NCBI GenBank assembly: GCA_013152385.1 | Contig: JAADGL010000033.1 | Span: 1 to 64,000 of the forward strand | DNA: 64,000 nucleotides | Origin: Acidobacteriota bacterium | Lineage (GTDB): Bacteria > Acidobacteriota > Holophagae > Thermotomaculales > Thermotomaculaceae | Reading direction: 5' to 3' | Part shown: positions 33,679-42,954 of the stretch, one piece after another | How positions within the stretch are numbered: position 1 is the stretch's first letter | Layout: each line of letters opens with the position of its first letter | Translations under genes and position numbers: made by a program | The notes under the pieces: model-generated | Told to the model about the DNA's origin: nothing | Seen by the model: only the letters and a program-made list of their open reading frames with translations | The model's database searches: none

Positions 33679-35101
33679 GAAGAAGTGGATACCGCAGCCC
33701 AAAACACCGAGAACACCCATTCCGGAACAGGCACCGGAGGTTCGGGCACGTAATTTTGATGAAGTGGCACTGGGCTATACCCCCGCTATGGCGGTGGAAG
33801 AGGCCTACCGCTGCCTGCAGTGCAAAAACCCGCTGTGTGTAGCCGGTTGCCCCGTAGGAATCAATATTCCGAAGTTTATCCGTGCCATTGGGGAAAAACG
33901 TTTTGAAGATGCGTATATGGCGCTGAAAGAGGACAATGCGCTTCCGGCGGTCTGCGGCAGGGTCTGCCCTCAGGAAGATCAGTGTGAGGCTGTCTGCATT
34001 ATGGGGAAGAAGTTTAAGCCGGTTGCAATCGGACGCCTGGAACGTTTTGCCGCCGATACCTTTATTCAGAGCCGTCATGAAGAAGTGTTTCAGATGGAAC
34101 CGTCCACCGGGAAAAAGGTGGCGGTTGTGGGCGCCGGCCCGTCGGGGTTAACCTGTGCCGGTGAACTGGCAAAGAAGGGGCACGATGTCACGATTTTTGA
34201 GGCGCTGCATAAGGCTGGCGGCGTGCTGGTATATGGAATTCCCGAATTCCGTCTTCCGAAGAAAATTGTGGAACTGGAAGTTGAGAACCTCCGGAAGATG
34301 GGGGTAAAAATTCACACTTCTTATGTGATTGGCAAGCTTTTCACCGTGGATGAGTTGATGGAAGAGGAAGGATTTGACGCTGTTTATATTGCCACCGGTG
34401 CCGGGCTTCCATATTTTATGAAAATTCCGGGTGAAAATTTGAATGGTGTATATTCCGCCAATGAATTTCTGACCCGGTCCAATCTGATGCGGGCGTTTGA
34501 TTTCCCCGAAGCGGATACGCCGATTCATGTGGGAAAACGCGCGGCAGTGGTTGGCGGCGGTAACGTGGCAATGGATTCGGCCCGTACCGCGCTCCGGCTT
34601 GGCTGTGAGGAAGTTTATATTGTTTATCGGCGTTCCGAGGCAGAGCTGCCTGCGAGGATTGAAGAGGTGCATCATGCCAAGGAAGAGGGAATCAATTTTC
34701 AGCTTCTGACCAATCCCATCTCCATTAAAGGGGATGATAAGGGTTGGGTGAAGGCGCTGGAATGCATTCGGATGGAGCTTGGTGAACCGGACGCTTCCGG
34801 CCGCCGCCGTCCCATCCCCATTGAGGGGTCCGAGTTTGAATTTCCGGTGGATATTGTGGTAATGGCTATCGGTCAGGGGCCCAATCCGCTGGTTCAGGAA
34901 ACAACGAAGGGAATGGACACCAACCGCTGGGGCAATATCAAGGCAAACGATGACGGGTATACCACTAAAAAAGGCGTGTTTGCCGGCGGAGATATTGTAA
35001 CCGGAGCCGCTACTGTAATTCTTGCAATGGGTGCCGGAAAAAAAGCTGCGGCAGCAATGGACAATTATCTGAAGACCGGAGAATGGCCGTCCATTGACTG
35101 A
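33671..35101 (+). CDS. nfnB: NfnB/GltA-type flavoprotein subunit with 4Fe-4S clusters
   Basis: 476 residues from ATG 33671 (GGAGGT upstream, overlapping nfnA by 8 nt). N-terminal cysteine motifs CLQCKNPLCVAGCPVGINIP and CGRVCPQEDQCEAVC bind two 4Fe-4S clusters. FAD motif VVGAGPSGLTCAGELAKKGH and NAD(P) motif VVGGGNVAMDSARTALRLG follow. With NfnA it would couple NADH and reduced ferredoxin oxidation to NADPH formation. No large glutamate synthase subunit is present, which favours Nfn over GltBD. Annotations as NADPH-dependent glutamate synthase (GltA) are common for this family. Confidence 0.88.
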   Translation: MTEKKWIPQPKTPRTPIPEQAPEVRARNFDEVALGYTPAMAVEEAYRCLQCKNPLCVAGCPVGINIPKFIRAIGEKRFEDAYMALKEDNALPAVCGRVCPQEDQCEAVCIMGKKFKPVAIGRLERFAADTFIQSRHEEVFQMEPSTGKKVAVVGAGPSGLTCAGELAKKGHDVTIFEALHKAGGVLVYGIPEFRLPKKIVELEVENLRKMGVKIHTSYVIGKLFTVDELMEEEGFDAVYIATGAGLPYFMKIPGENLNGVYSANEFLTRSNLMRAFDFPEADTPIHVGKRAAVVGGGNVAMDSARTALRLGCEEVYIVYRRSEAELPARIEEVHHAKEEGINFQLLTNPISIKGDDKGWVKALECIRMELGEPDASGRRRPIPIEGSEFEFPVDIVVMAIGQGPNPLVQETTKGMDTNRWGNIKANDDGYTTKKGVFAGGDIVTGAATVILAMGAGKKAAAAMDNYLKTGEWPSID

Positions 35102-35129
35102 TCTGTTGTACAACAGTATGAAAAACGAA

Positions 35130-35156
35130 GGGGAGCCGGAAGGCTCCCCTTTTTTA
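35130..35156 (+). terminator. Rho-independent terminator of nfnAB
   Basis: GGGGAGCC-GGAA-GGCTCCCC followed by TTTTTTATT; the convergent FecR gene ends just beyond, and the minus reading has a weaker TTCGTTTTTC tail. Confidence 0.85.
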
Positions 35157-35174
35157 TTGCGATCCTATGCTTGT

Positions 35175-37235
35175 TTAATGCCGTCGGCTGCGGCTGCCGG
35201 AGGAAGATGACCGTGTGGAACGGGGGGAACGGTGTACAGTGGGCGTGTATGTCCGCCGGGGGGTACTTCGCACCGGCCGGCTGTATGTCCGCGTCGGCCT
35301 GCTGTATGTCCGTGTGGTGCGGGATTGGCCGGATGGACGGGTTACAACCGGTTCCCTGTGGGCCGGCTGCCTGTAAGAAGGCGTACTTCGTACCGGACGT
35401 GAATAGCTCCGGGACGGACGGCTCGGAACCGATGAATGATTCGGACGGGTCACGGTAATGCTGCGGGAGTACGGTAAATTTCCCCTTGATGTACCGCCGG
35501 AGTTTCCGGGAGTTCGGATGGTACGGGATTGCGGAGATCGGCTGTTCCGGATAATGCGGGATGATGAGCCCTTGCTGTTTCGGATAATTTCACGGCTGTT
35601 TCCCGTAGAATGGTTTTGACGAATTGTTCTGTTGGTTCTTTCGGCCGGGAAATTATCCCGGTTTCGGATAGTCGGCGCCTGCGTTCTGATCATTCTGCCG
35701 TTTGTGCCGGTTCTGTTTATGTTTTCGTTGCGGGGGCTTCTTTCCGAACGTGTTGTTTCTCTCAATGTCCGGTTGGATCGGGAGAATTCCCGTCTGGTAA
35801 TGATCGGGCTGTTCTGTCTGACAGCGGGGTTCTCCACCCGGATCCGACTCTGTGAATTCCGCTCATGGCGCACGCTTGTTCTGTTTTCGGCGTTTCTGAA
35901 ACCACGGGTAATCCGGGTATTGATCCGTTCTCTCGTGACGATTCGTTCCTTTTGTACAATTTGACGGGTAATCGGACGGCTAACCGCGTTTCGGATTGCC
36001 TCCCGGGGTTGCCGGCTTAAGCGCCGGGGGTTGGGCGCAATGGGCCGGGTAACCCGGGTGACATTCCTGCCTGCCGGTAGTTCACGTGTCAACAGGCGGT
36101 GCTGACGCCGGGTCAGCCGGTCTACGGTGGTGTAAACGATCCGGTGATGGCGTCTATAGCGGCCAACGCGGCGTCCGCGGTGATAACGGCGGTAGTAATA
36201 GCTGTTGTACGGATACCAGCCGATGTAGTTGTCCCAGCAGTTCCAGCTGACCCAGGCGGGGGAGTAGTATGCTCCCGGTATCCATACCCAGCCGAAGCTT
36301 ACGGAGAAATCCCAGGAACCGTAGTGAAAGGGGGCAAATCCCCAGTCGTAGTATGAAGTCCAGGTCATTCCGTATGGAGACCACGCCCAGTAGCCGTATG
36401 AATACGGTTCCCAGCTCACGTCTACAATGTTGGGATGCCAGACATAGGTGGCCAGAGATGTGTCATAGTACCAGGTGCCGGCTGAGTCAAGGCCTGTAAC
36501 ATAATGCCTGATTTCAGTGGGGACATAACGGGCTGACGCTGCGGGCCTGCGTTCGTATGTATTCATGGCCCAGAGGTCGAAGTTATCCATGTCGAAGGTG
36601 TTGAAGTAGGATTTGCTGACACCGCTGTATCCCCGGCTGGCCCTGCCCATTTCTCCGGAATGAAACAATGTCGAACCGCCGTTTTCAGCCAGTTCGGCGG
36701 AACCGCTGATTACCTTTAATGTGGTTTCATCGCTCCGCCGGTCCAGGCGGTATTTTCCGTTGGAGAGAAAATAGACGCTGGTATCTTCGGTATCTATACG
36801 GAAACTCCGGTTCTGAAAGCTGTTGTCATCGGAAACGTCAACAAGAACGGCTCCGTTCCAGAGCCGCGCCAGCAGGGAGAGGCTCTTGCCGCTGTCACCG
36901 CTTCCGATCTCAAGAAATTCCACTTTGGTGTTGTAGTCCAGTTTCAGGAGGGTACCGTCAATGAATTGTACAACAGCACGGCCGTTTCCGCCGGTTGCAA
37001 GAATATCCAGAGGTTCAAGTGTAAAATTCCGGGTTGCGTTCATATCTCCCGCGCTGTCTCTGGAAACGGTTGCCGAACCCTCCAATACCGTAATTCTCGC
37101 AAATGCCGCCCCGTTCCCGTACATGGGCTGGTCGGTGCCGGTGGTCTGTGCCGCAGCAAAGAATGAGGCTGAAAACAACAGAGCCAGCATGATACTGTTT
37201 CGAATGAAATGGTTTCTTTTAGTTCTTTTCTCCAT
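35175..37235 (-). CDS. Exported FecR/DUF6600 protein with long Arg/Ser/Thr-rich tail
   Basis: 686 residues. An N-terminal signal (IMLALLFSASFFAAAQ) is followed by a FecR-type beta domain (about 45-200; VLEGSATVSR, VQFIDGTLLKLDYNT, VISGSAELAENGG). A Trp/Tyr-rich DUF6600-like region follows (about 240-345; WAWSPYGMTW, WDFSVSFGWVWIPGAYYS). The last 330 residues are a low-complexity basic tail dominated by Arg, Ser, Thr, Asn and Pro, with repeats of TYSRP and RSTP. AAGGAGG lies before the ATG. No cognate sigma factor or FecI is nearby, so it is probably a surface or periplasmic structural protein rather than a FecIR regulator. Confidence 0.8.
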   Translation of the reverse strand: MEKRTKRNHFIRNSIMLALLFSASFFAAAQTTGTDQPMYGNGAAFARITVLEGSATVSRDSAGDMNATRNFTLEPLDILATGGNGRAVVQFIDGTLLKLDYNTKVEFLEIGSGDSGKSLSLLARLWNGAVLVDVSDDNSFQNRSFRIDTEDTSVYFLSNGKYRLDRRSDETTLKVISGSAELAENGGSTLFHSGEMGRASRGYSGVSKSYFNTFDMDNFDLWAMNTYERRPAASARYVPTEIRHYVTGLDSAGTWYYDTSLATYVWHPNIVDVSWEPYSYGYWAWSPYGMTWTSYYDWGFAPFHYGSWDFSVSFGWVWIPGAYYSPAWVSWNCWDNYIGWYPYNSYYYRRYHRGRRVGRYRRHHRIVYTTVDRLTRRQHRLLTRELPAGRNVTRVTRPIAPNPRRLSRQPREAIRNAVSRPITRQIVQKERIVTRERINTRITRGFRNAENRTSVRHERNSQSRIRVENPAVRQNSPIITRREFSRSNRTLRETTRSERSPRNENINRTGTNGRMIRTQAPTIRNRDNFPAERTNRTIRQNHSTGNSREIIRNSKGSSSRIIRNSRSPQSRTIRTPGNSGGTSRGNLPYSRSITVTRPNHSSVPSRPSRSYSRPVRSTPSYRQPAHREPVVTRPSGQSRTTRTYSRPTRTYSRPVRSTPRRTYTPTVHRSPRSTRSSSSGSRSRRH

Positions 37236-37368
37236 GGCCGCCTCCTTGGGGCTTTTTTATTTCAAAAAACTAAATTTGCAAGATTGATACCAGGTTATTG
37301 TCCTGATGTGGGGAATATTCGGGAAGACAGATCGGCTTATGTTCGGGAGTTGTTGGTTTTATCCCGAA

Positions 37369-37398
37369 ATGTCGCATAATGTCGCATATTGTCGCTAT
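37369..37398. repeat. Three tandem 10-bp TGTCGC repeats
   Basis: ATGTCGCATA, ATGTCGCATA, TTGTCGCTAT, head to tail in the region divergent between the FecR protein and the small membrane protein. Helically phased (10 bp), so a possible cooperative regulator-binding site. Confidence 0.6.
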
Positions 37399-37456
37399 GA
37401 AAACTTGCCCGGAAGCTTAAGATAAAATACAAGAAATAATCAACCGGGAGGCCGGA

Positions 37457-37795
37457 ATGAAAGGAAACAGAGACTCGTTTGAGATAGAAGGGCTTTTCTG
37501 GATGTATACCATTTCAATGTTTGTTTGCTGGGTGCCGATTTTCGGCGGTTTTGCCGCCGGTTTTGTCGGCGGCTGGAAAGCCGGCCGGGTAAAGTCCGCC
37601 CTTACAAATTCATTTTTTACCGCCATTATCTTCAGCATGGTTCTCTACATTGGGGGTACATTGGTATTTCAGGGGCAATCTCTGAAGCTGACATGTTTTT
37701 CTTTGTCTTATGGATTTATTTTGTATTCTTATGTCGTCTTTTTGATTCTCGGGGCTTCCCTTGGCGGGTTTCTGCAGCAAATTCATACTTCCTGA
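37457..37795 (+). CDS. Small membrane protein (DUF5518-like)
   Basis: 112 residues, four hydrophobic segments at about 14-35, 50-70 and two in 78-107. The pattern WVPIFGGFAAGFVGGWKAGR, glycine-rich with a positive end, and the closing GASLGGFLQ resemble DUF5518-type small membrane proteins. The ribosome binding site GGGAGGCC is 3-8 nt upstream. Function unknown. It stands alone, downstream of the TGTCGC repeats. Confidence 0.65.
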   Translation: MKGNRDSFEIEGLFWMYTISMFVCWVPIFGGFAAGFVGGWKAGRVKSALTNSFFTAIIFSMVLYIGGTLVFQGQSLKLTCFSLSYGFILYSYVVFLILGASLGGFLQQIHTS

Positions 37796-37862
37796 TTTTT
37801 CACTTTTTCTTTCTTCCGGATGTGACAGGCATCAAAAAAAACAAATAAATTTCAATTTTCTG

Positions 37863-37890
37863 TTGAATCAATCCAATAATGAAATAAACT
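37863..37890 (+). promoter_or_regulatory. Candidate promoter of the C25 protease gene
   Basis: TTGAAT (37863-37868), 16 nt, TAAACT (37885-37890), 33 nt before the start codon. Confidence 0.4.
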
Positions 37891-37923
37891 GAATAACGAC
37901 TAAACATTCCGGGGGTGCATTGT

Positions 37924-40900
37924 ATGCGTCGTATTTTGATTTTTTTGTCATTTATATTTGTATGCGGGTTTTTAATGGCCGCGAACGGGTCCGGCCCGAT
38001 TTCCGTTAAACAGGATGGCGGGGACCTGTTGCTGACATTCAATCTTCCCGCCGTTCAATTCAGCAAAGTTCAAGCCGGCAATCGCTTGTTTCAGCGGATT
38101 GTCGTGAAGGGTGCCGGTGTGACATCCGTTGTCGGACACGCGGAGCTTCCGCTCTTCACTGCAAATATCGCATTGCCGGGCAAGGCAGCGCCGAAAATAA
38201 GCATTGTTGAGTCGCATCATCGGGAATTTACGCTGAAAACTCCGATTTATCCGGTTCAGCTGCCCTGGCCCAAAAACAGGCCCCTTTCCGAACGCCCCTT
38301 TATAATAGATTCCGGTTGGTATGCTTCTTCACATCCTGCGCAAAAGCAGGTTTCTGAAACGCCCCCTTTTATTATTCGGGGAACCGCCGGCACGACCGTT
38401 GTGATTTACCCTTTCAATTATGACCCTGCCGGAGGCAGTCTTGTTGTCACGGATCATCTGGTACTCCGCTTACATTTCCCGGATGCATTCAAGGGGTTCC
38501 GCGAACCGGCCGCTCCGGCATTCCGGGCATTGTTTCACCGGATTTTTGCTAATCATGAAGAATTGGAAAATTCCAAATCCGGCTTGATGAAAGCGGGAAG
38601 CGGAACCAAGGATGTGCTTCGCAAATATCTGATTATTACCGCCCCGGAATTTGAAAGCGGTCTTGCGGACTTTGTTGTTCACAAGCAGTCCTTTGGTTAT
38701 GCCGTGACAGTTGTAACCACTGACGTGACCGGAACAACCACCTCCTCAATTAAAAACTATCTGCAGGGAATGTATGATAATGCGGATACCCGGCCGGAAT
38801 TTGTCCTTCTCGTCGGGGATACGAATAAAATTCCCGCCTGGACCAGCACACAGGCGAATAATCCCCGCAATGATTTGTATTATTCCACTCTGGAAGGTAA
38901 TGATTATTTCCCTGATGTGTTTCTCGGTCGGTTTTCCGTTTCAACTGCCGCAGAACTTCAGAATGTTATTGCCAAAACAATTTCCACCGAATCCAATCTT
39001 TCCGGTTTGCCGCAAAATGTTCTTTTTATTGCTTCTGCAGAAAATTCGGATATTACCGAGGGGACGCACAATTATGTGGATTCCCACTATTTTTCCCCTG
39101 CGGGATATACGGAATACAAACAATACATGGCTTCGGGGGCAAATGCCTCGTCCGTGACGCCGATTTTAAACAACGGTGTCCGTTTTGTGGTTTATTCCGG
39201 ACACGGCGGCCCGACGGAATGGTGGCAGAATCAGCCTTCTGCCCACGCGTTTTATACCCAGGGAGATGTGCGGGCGCTGACCAATACAATTTATCCGTTT
39301 GTTTTTACCTTTGCGTGCCAGACCGGAGAGTATGAGGTTCCTGAATGTTTTGCCGAGACCTGGATCCGTGATGAAAAAGCCGGAACCACATATTGGGGGT
39401 CTTCGGTTTATTCTTACTGGGATGAAGATGATGTTTTGGAGAAAGGTGTCTTTAAGGCGGCATTCGATGATGGCCTGGATCAGATATGCCCCATGTTCAA
39501 TGCCGGGAAAATGGCACTTTATGACCACTATGCCGGCGGCGGCAGTACCAAGCGGTATTTTGAACAGTACAATTTGATGGGGGACCCTTCGGTGTACACC
39601 AAAGGAACGCTTCCCAACAGCTCAATGGGGCGGATTTTACTGGATAAATCCAGGGTTCCCTGTAACGGCCAGGTGACGGTTCAGGTCTGGGACAGCGACA
39701 GAGAAGAGGAATTCTTTGATATTACGGTGGAGAATCCTGCGGATGGGAGCTCCAGAAGTATTGAGCTCTACAAATACAATTCCGGGAAATATGCGGGGCT
39801 GTATCCCTTTAATATACAGGCACTGGATCCCAATGTTTCCGGCAGCGGTACTCTGGTATTTCATTATGACGATGAACATTACGGCGATACCGGCAAAAAA
39901 GATGTAACTGCAACGTTGATACTGGATTGTGACGGGCCGGTATTGATGCACCGGGAGATTAACACCGTGCGGGCCACCAGTGCCGATCTTGTCCTGTTTC
40001 TGGATGAGAAATGTTATGCCGATGTTACGGTTAAATCAGGTGGTACAACTGTTTTCAGTACCAGTGAAAACGGGGTGGATTCCATTGATCTGAATCTTAC
40101 CGGGCTTTCTCCGCAGACCGCTTACACCGCGGATTTGCAATTGACGGATGATGTGGGGAATACGACTACACTCACGGATGTCCCCCTGTTCACGACAGCG
40201 GAGGGAGGGTCGGTTGCGAATTATCCCTGCGATGCGGACAGCGAAGCCAGCCATAGTGCGGTTACCGGAACCGATGTCTGGACGATGACAACAACAAGTG
40301 GTGCCCATTCCGGCGGAAAATGCTGGTTCGGAAAAGATGTCCCCTCAACAACCGACTCATCTCTTAAGGTCGGTCCGGTGTCTTTGCCTTCCGGTGTGAA
40401 TTCGGTTCTTTCTTTCTGGCATTACTACAATATGGAATCGGGCTACGACGGGGGAGTTCTGGAAATCTCCACAGATGACGGTGTCAGTTGGCAGGATCTG
40501 GGAAATGATATTCAAAGCGGTACATACGATACGATGATGAAGGGGGGCCCGCTGGAGGATCAGATGGCCTGGAGCGGAAGCAATGACAGCATGAGTCAGG
40601 TTTTTGTGGATTTGTCGGATTTTTCCGGACAAACCGTGTATTTTCGTTTCCGTCTCTGCTGCGACAGCAGTGTCAGCGAAACCGGCTGGTATGTGGATGA
40701 TATTGCCGTGAATTCCCTTTCTGTTTCACCGCAGTCCCTCACATTTCTGAACCTGAGTTCCGACACTGTTTTGACACTGAATACCGGGGCGGATGCAGCT
40801 GAGGTCGTCCTCACAGCCCGTGATGCTTCGGGAGGAACGCTGGGAAGCAAAACAGTGGATTTGAGTGCGTACAGTGTGTTGAACGGTACGGTTGAACAAA

Positions 40901-42009
40901 TTTTTGATCCGGTGGATGTTTCAAATGTGGCAACGGTTGAAGCGGTTCCGGATGCCTTTGTTGCCGGTTGGCAGATGAATGATTTTGAAGATGCCCGAGG
41001 GCAGATGCGGAACTGGACACCGGCTTTCCGGGGAAAAGCAAGACCCGCCCTTGTGGTTCCCCACGTGGCAAGTGATGTTGTTCACGGTGAATTGTATTGG
41101 AATACCTGGCTTTCGGTGATGAACGGCGGAAGCTCGGCAGAAGATCTTCGTTTTACCTATACCCCGATGTTTTTGCCTTTCACCAGTGATGAGCAGGTGT
41201 CGGCAATGGGCATGGTTCATGTAAATGTCGAAAGTGATATTTTCGGCGGGAATTTTCCGGCGGATGGTGTCGGATTTGCTTCTCTTTCGCTTCCGGATAC
41301 TGCATCCGGAACCCTGGAGGGGGTAAAAGCAATGGAGTCTTTTGACAAAAAAGAAATTGCAAATTCCGCCCAGCTGACACTGGATATGCAGGCGGGGAAA
41401 GAACTTTATGTGGCCCACGTGGACAATTCCGATTACTGGTGGACCGGAATTGCACTGGATAACCTGGCCAGCGATTCGTCCGCCTCTGTTTCCGTTTCCG
41501 GTTACACGAAGAACGGTGTACTGTCTGCTCAAAAGGATTACACGGTGGATCCGGGCGGAAAACTGATTTTTGTGACAAAAACGGAATTTTCCGCCGATGT
41601 GGCATGGTTTAAGGTGGACTCCACTTTGCCTTTAATCGGGTATGAACTTTTCGGCACCACCGATAACAAGCTTCTGGCAGGTTTGAATATTCCGACAGCC
41701 GGAGCCAAAGACATCTTTCTGCCCCTTGTGGATGTCGGACTGGCCAATGACTGGTACGGTCTGACCATTGTGAACCCCAACGAGACTTCGGTTGATATTA
41801 CGTTGTATTTTTATCGGAACGGTTCTCTTGCCGGTCAGAATCAACTTTCTCTGAATCCGTTGAGCAAAACAGTCGGGTTGCTGGGAGACTACTTTTCCGG
41901 TGATACCGATTTGATTGAGGTTAAATCTTCCGGAAAAATTGTCGCATTCTGTCTGGAAGGAGATTCCGGAATGAATAGATTGGGCGGTGTGCTGGGAACG
42001 GCAAAGTAG
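37924..42009 (+). CDS. Secreted gingipain-like (peptidase C25) multidomain protease
   Basis: 1361 residues from ATG 37924 (GGGGGTG upstream; GTG 37915 less likely). After a signal peptide (ILIFLSFIFVCGFLMAA) and a propeptide-like region, the C25 domain begins near residue 235 (RKYLIITAPEFE, EFVLLVGDTNKIPAW). The catalytic His427 lies in YSGHGGPTEWW and Cys465 in FTFACQTGEYE. The domain closes with the QYNLMGDPSVYTKG motif. Downstream are beta-sandwich regions, a MAM/immune-inhibitor-like segment (SFWHYYNMESGYDGGVLEIS), and about 370 C-terminal residues containing repeats shared with the beta-helix protein at 11963. It is a cell-surface or secreted cysteine protease; Arg or Lys specificity cannot be called. 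No type IX secretion gene is in the window. Confidence 0.88.
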   Translation: MRRILIFLSFIFVCGFLMAANGSGPISVKQDGGDLLLTFNLPAVQFSKVQAGNRLFQRIVVKGAGVTSVVGHAELPLFTANIALPGKAAPKISIVESHHREFTLKTPIYPVQLPWPKNRPLSERPFIIDSGWYASSHPAQKQVSETPPFIIRGTAGTTVVIYPFNYDPAGGSLVVTDHLVLRLHFPDAFKGFREPAAPAFRALFHRIFANHEELENSKSGLMKAGSGTKDVLRKYLIITAPEFESGLADFVVHKQSFGYAVTVVTTDVTGTTTSSIKNYLQGMYDNADTRPEFVLLVGDTNKIPAWTSTQANNPRNDLYYSTLEGNDYFPDVFLGRFSVSTAAELQNVIAKTISTESNLSGLPQNVLFIASAENSDITEGTHNYVDSHYFSPAGYTEYKQYMASGANASSVTPILNNGVRFVVYSGHGGPTEWWQNQPSAHAFYTQGDVRALTNTIYPFVFTFACQTGEYEVPECFAETWIRDEKAGTTYWGSSVYSYWDEDDVLEKGVFKAAFDDGLDQICPMFNAGKMALYDHYAGGGSTKRYFEQYNLMGDPSVYTKGTLPNSSMGRILLDKSRVPCNGQVTVQVWDSDREEEFFDITVENPADGSSRSIELYKYNSGKYAGLYPFNIQALDPNVSGSGTLVFHYDDEHYGDTGKKDVTATLILDCDGPVLMHREINTVRATSADLVLFLDEKCYADVTVKSGGTTVFSTSENGVDSIDLNLTGLSPQTAYTADLQLTDDVGNTTTLTDVPLFTTAEGGSVANYPCDADSEASHSAVTGTDVWTMTTTSGAHSGGKCWFGKDVPSTTDSSLKVGPVSLPSGVNSVLSFWHYYNMESGYDGGVLEISTDDGVSWQDLGNDIQSGTYDTMMKGGPLEDQMAWSGSNDSMSQVFVDLSDFSGQTVYFRFRLCCDSSVSETGWYVDDIAVNSLSVSPQSLTFLNLSSDTVLTLNTGADAAEVVLTARDASGGTLGSKTVDLSAYSVLNGTVEQIFDPVDVSNVATVEAVPDAFVAGWQMNDFEDARGQMRNWTPAFRGKARPALVVPHVASDVVHGELYWNTWLSVMNGGSSAEDLRFTYTPMFLPFTSDEQVSAMGMVHVNVESDIFGGNFPADGVGFASLSLPDTASGTLEGVKAMESFDKKEIANSAQLTLDMQAGKELYVAHVDNSDYWWTGIALDNLASDSSASVSVSGYTKNGVLSAQKDYTVDPGGKLIFVTKTEFSADVAWFKVDSTLPLIGYELFGTTDNKLLAGLNIPTAGAKDIFLPLVDVGLANDWYGLTIVNPNETSVDITLYFYRNGSLAGQNQLSLNPLSKTVGLLGDYFSGDTDLIEVKSSGKIVAFCLEGDSGMNRLGGVLGTAK

Positions 42010-42035
42010 AAAAAAACGCTGAACCGGGATCGGTT

Positions 42036-42119
42036 CGAATCGGGGGGAAGGGATAGTGGATCCGGAAATGCCTCTTTTCCCTTTTCCCCTTTGTTTTCTG
42101 CCGCCGATTCGGTTTTTCT
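42036..42119 (+). terminator. Possible terminator after the C25 protease gene
   Basis: CGAATCGG (42036-42043) pairs with CCGATTCG (42104-42111), which is followed by GTTTTTCTT. Inner pairing of GGGGAAGGG with CCCTTTTCCCC is possible. The loop is long, so the call is tentative. Confidence 0.4.
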
Positions 42120-42142
42120 TATTGCGATGGAAAAGAAAATCA

Positions 42143-42172
42143 TTGCAATGCCCGGTTTTAATATGGTATAAA
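42143..42172 (+). promoter_or_regulatory. Promoter of rpmB
   Basis: TTGCAA (42143-42148), 18 nt, TATAAA (42167-42172), 41 nt before the rpmB start. Confidence 0.5.
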
Positions 42173-42212
42173 CTTGTGTCTTGTGGCAGTTTTGTGGAAA
42201 GGAGTGGACATC

Positions 42213-42407
42213 ATGTCAAGAGTATGTGAAATTTGCGGAAAAAAACCCATGTATGGGAATAATGTCAGCCACGCGCATAATCTGACCCGGCGCCGGTGGC
42301 TTCCGAATATTCAGAAAATTCGCGTGGAAGTGGATGGCGAAGTGAAGCGGATGAAAGTCTGCACCAGTTGTATTCAGGCCGGTAAAGTCAAAAAGAAAAT
42401 CGGGTAA
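42213..42407 (+). CDS. rpmB: 50S ribosomal protein L28
   Basis: 64 residues from ATG 42213 (AAAGGAG upstream); the open frame extends 13 codons further without support. It begins [20 protein letters not shown] and has the second cysteine pair CTSC near the end, so it is the zinc-binding (C+) form of L28. [13 protein letters not shown] is the rRNA-binding core. It is followed 4 nt later by the rubrerythrin-like gene, an unusual neighbour. Confidence 0.95.
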   Translation: MSRVCEICGKKPMYGNNVSHAHNLTRRRWLPNIQKIRVEVDGEVKRMKVCTSCIQAGKVKKKIG

Positions 42408-42411
42408 TATC

Positions 42412-42882
42412 ATGGCATCTCTGGACGAACGTTTTCGGGAGATTATCAAAGTTGCAATTTCCAATGAGGAAAATGCCGAGAAATTTTACCGGGAAGCAGC
42501 GGAAAAGGTAAAACTGGAACATGCGAAAACCGCATTGCTGGAACTGGCAAAAGAAGAAACCGGCCATGCCGAATTTTTAAAAAAGATTCTGGAGCAGGGT
42601 GTGGAAGAAGTGCTGGCTGCCCGGCAGACGGAGAAAATTCAGGATTTCAAGATTGTGGATTATCTCAGCGTTAAAGAACTGAATGAGTATTCCAACTATC
42701 AGGATGTGCTCACAGCTGCCATGCAGCGGGAAAAAATTGCCTATGAATTTTATCAGGGAATGGCCGATCTGGTTTCCGATGATAAACTGAGAGGTATTCT
42801 GCTGAAACTGGCTGAGGTTGAAATGGGACACAAAAACCGGCTGGAAAGGCTGTACGAAGAGGAATTTTATCAGGAATTCTGA
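42412..42882 (+). CDS. Rubrerythrin-like ferritin-family diiron protein
   Basis: 156 residues forming a four-helix bundle. Two half-repeats each supply metal ligands: EENAEKFYREAA with EETGHAEF, and REKIAYEFYQ with EVEMGHKNRLERL (Glu plus ExxH). The C-terminal rubredoxin domain of full rubrerythrins is absent. Such proteins act in peroxide detoxification or iron handling in anaerobes, in the cytoplasm. It is co-transcribed with rpmB (4-nt gap) and ends at a strong terminator. Confidence 0.82.
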   Translation: MASLDERFREIIKVAISNEENAEKFYREAAEKVKLEHAKTALLELAKEETGHAEFLKKILEQGVEEVLAARQTEKIQDFKIVDYLSVKELNEYSNYQDVLTAAMQREKIAYEFYQGMADLVSDDKLRGILLKLAEVEMGHKNRLERLYEEEFYQEF

Positions 42883-42901
42883 TGCGGCAGGAATGCAAAT
42901 T

Positions 42902-42937
42902 AAAAAAGGGAGACAAGAAATTGTCTCCCTTTTTTTG
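42902..42937. terminator. Bidirectional Rho-independent terminator
   Basis: GGGAGACAA-GAAA-TTGTCTCCC flanked by A6 on the left and T7 on the right. It serves both the rubrerythrin-like gene and the convergent UDP-glucose dehydrogenase gene. Confidence 0.9.
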
Positions 42938-42954
42938 GTTTCGGCCGGTTTGTT

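Noticed and set aside
34148-35113. 321-residue minus-strand open frame under nfnB
   Set aside because: Antisense to the NAD(P)-binding half of nfnB, no domain pattern.
35175-37235. Calling the FecR-domain protein an anti-sigma factor regulator
   Set aside because: No FecI-type sigma factor or TonB receptor is nearby, and there is no cytoplasmic anti-sigma N-terminus before a membrane helix.
37369-37398. Short tandem repeats as a CRISPR array
   Set aside because: Units are 10 bp with no spacers, and there are no cas genes in the window.
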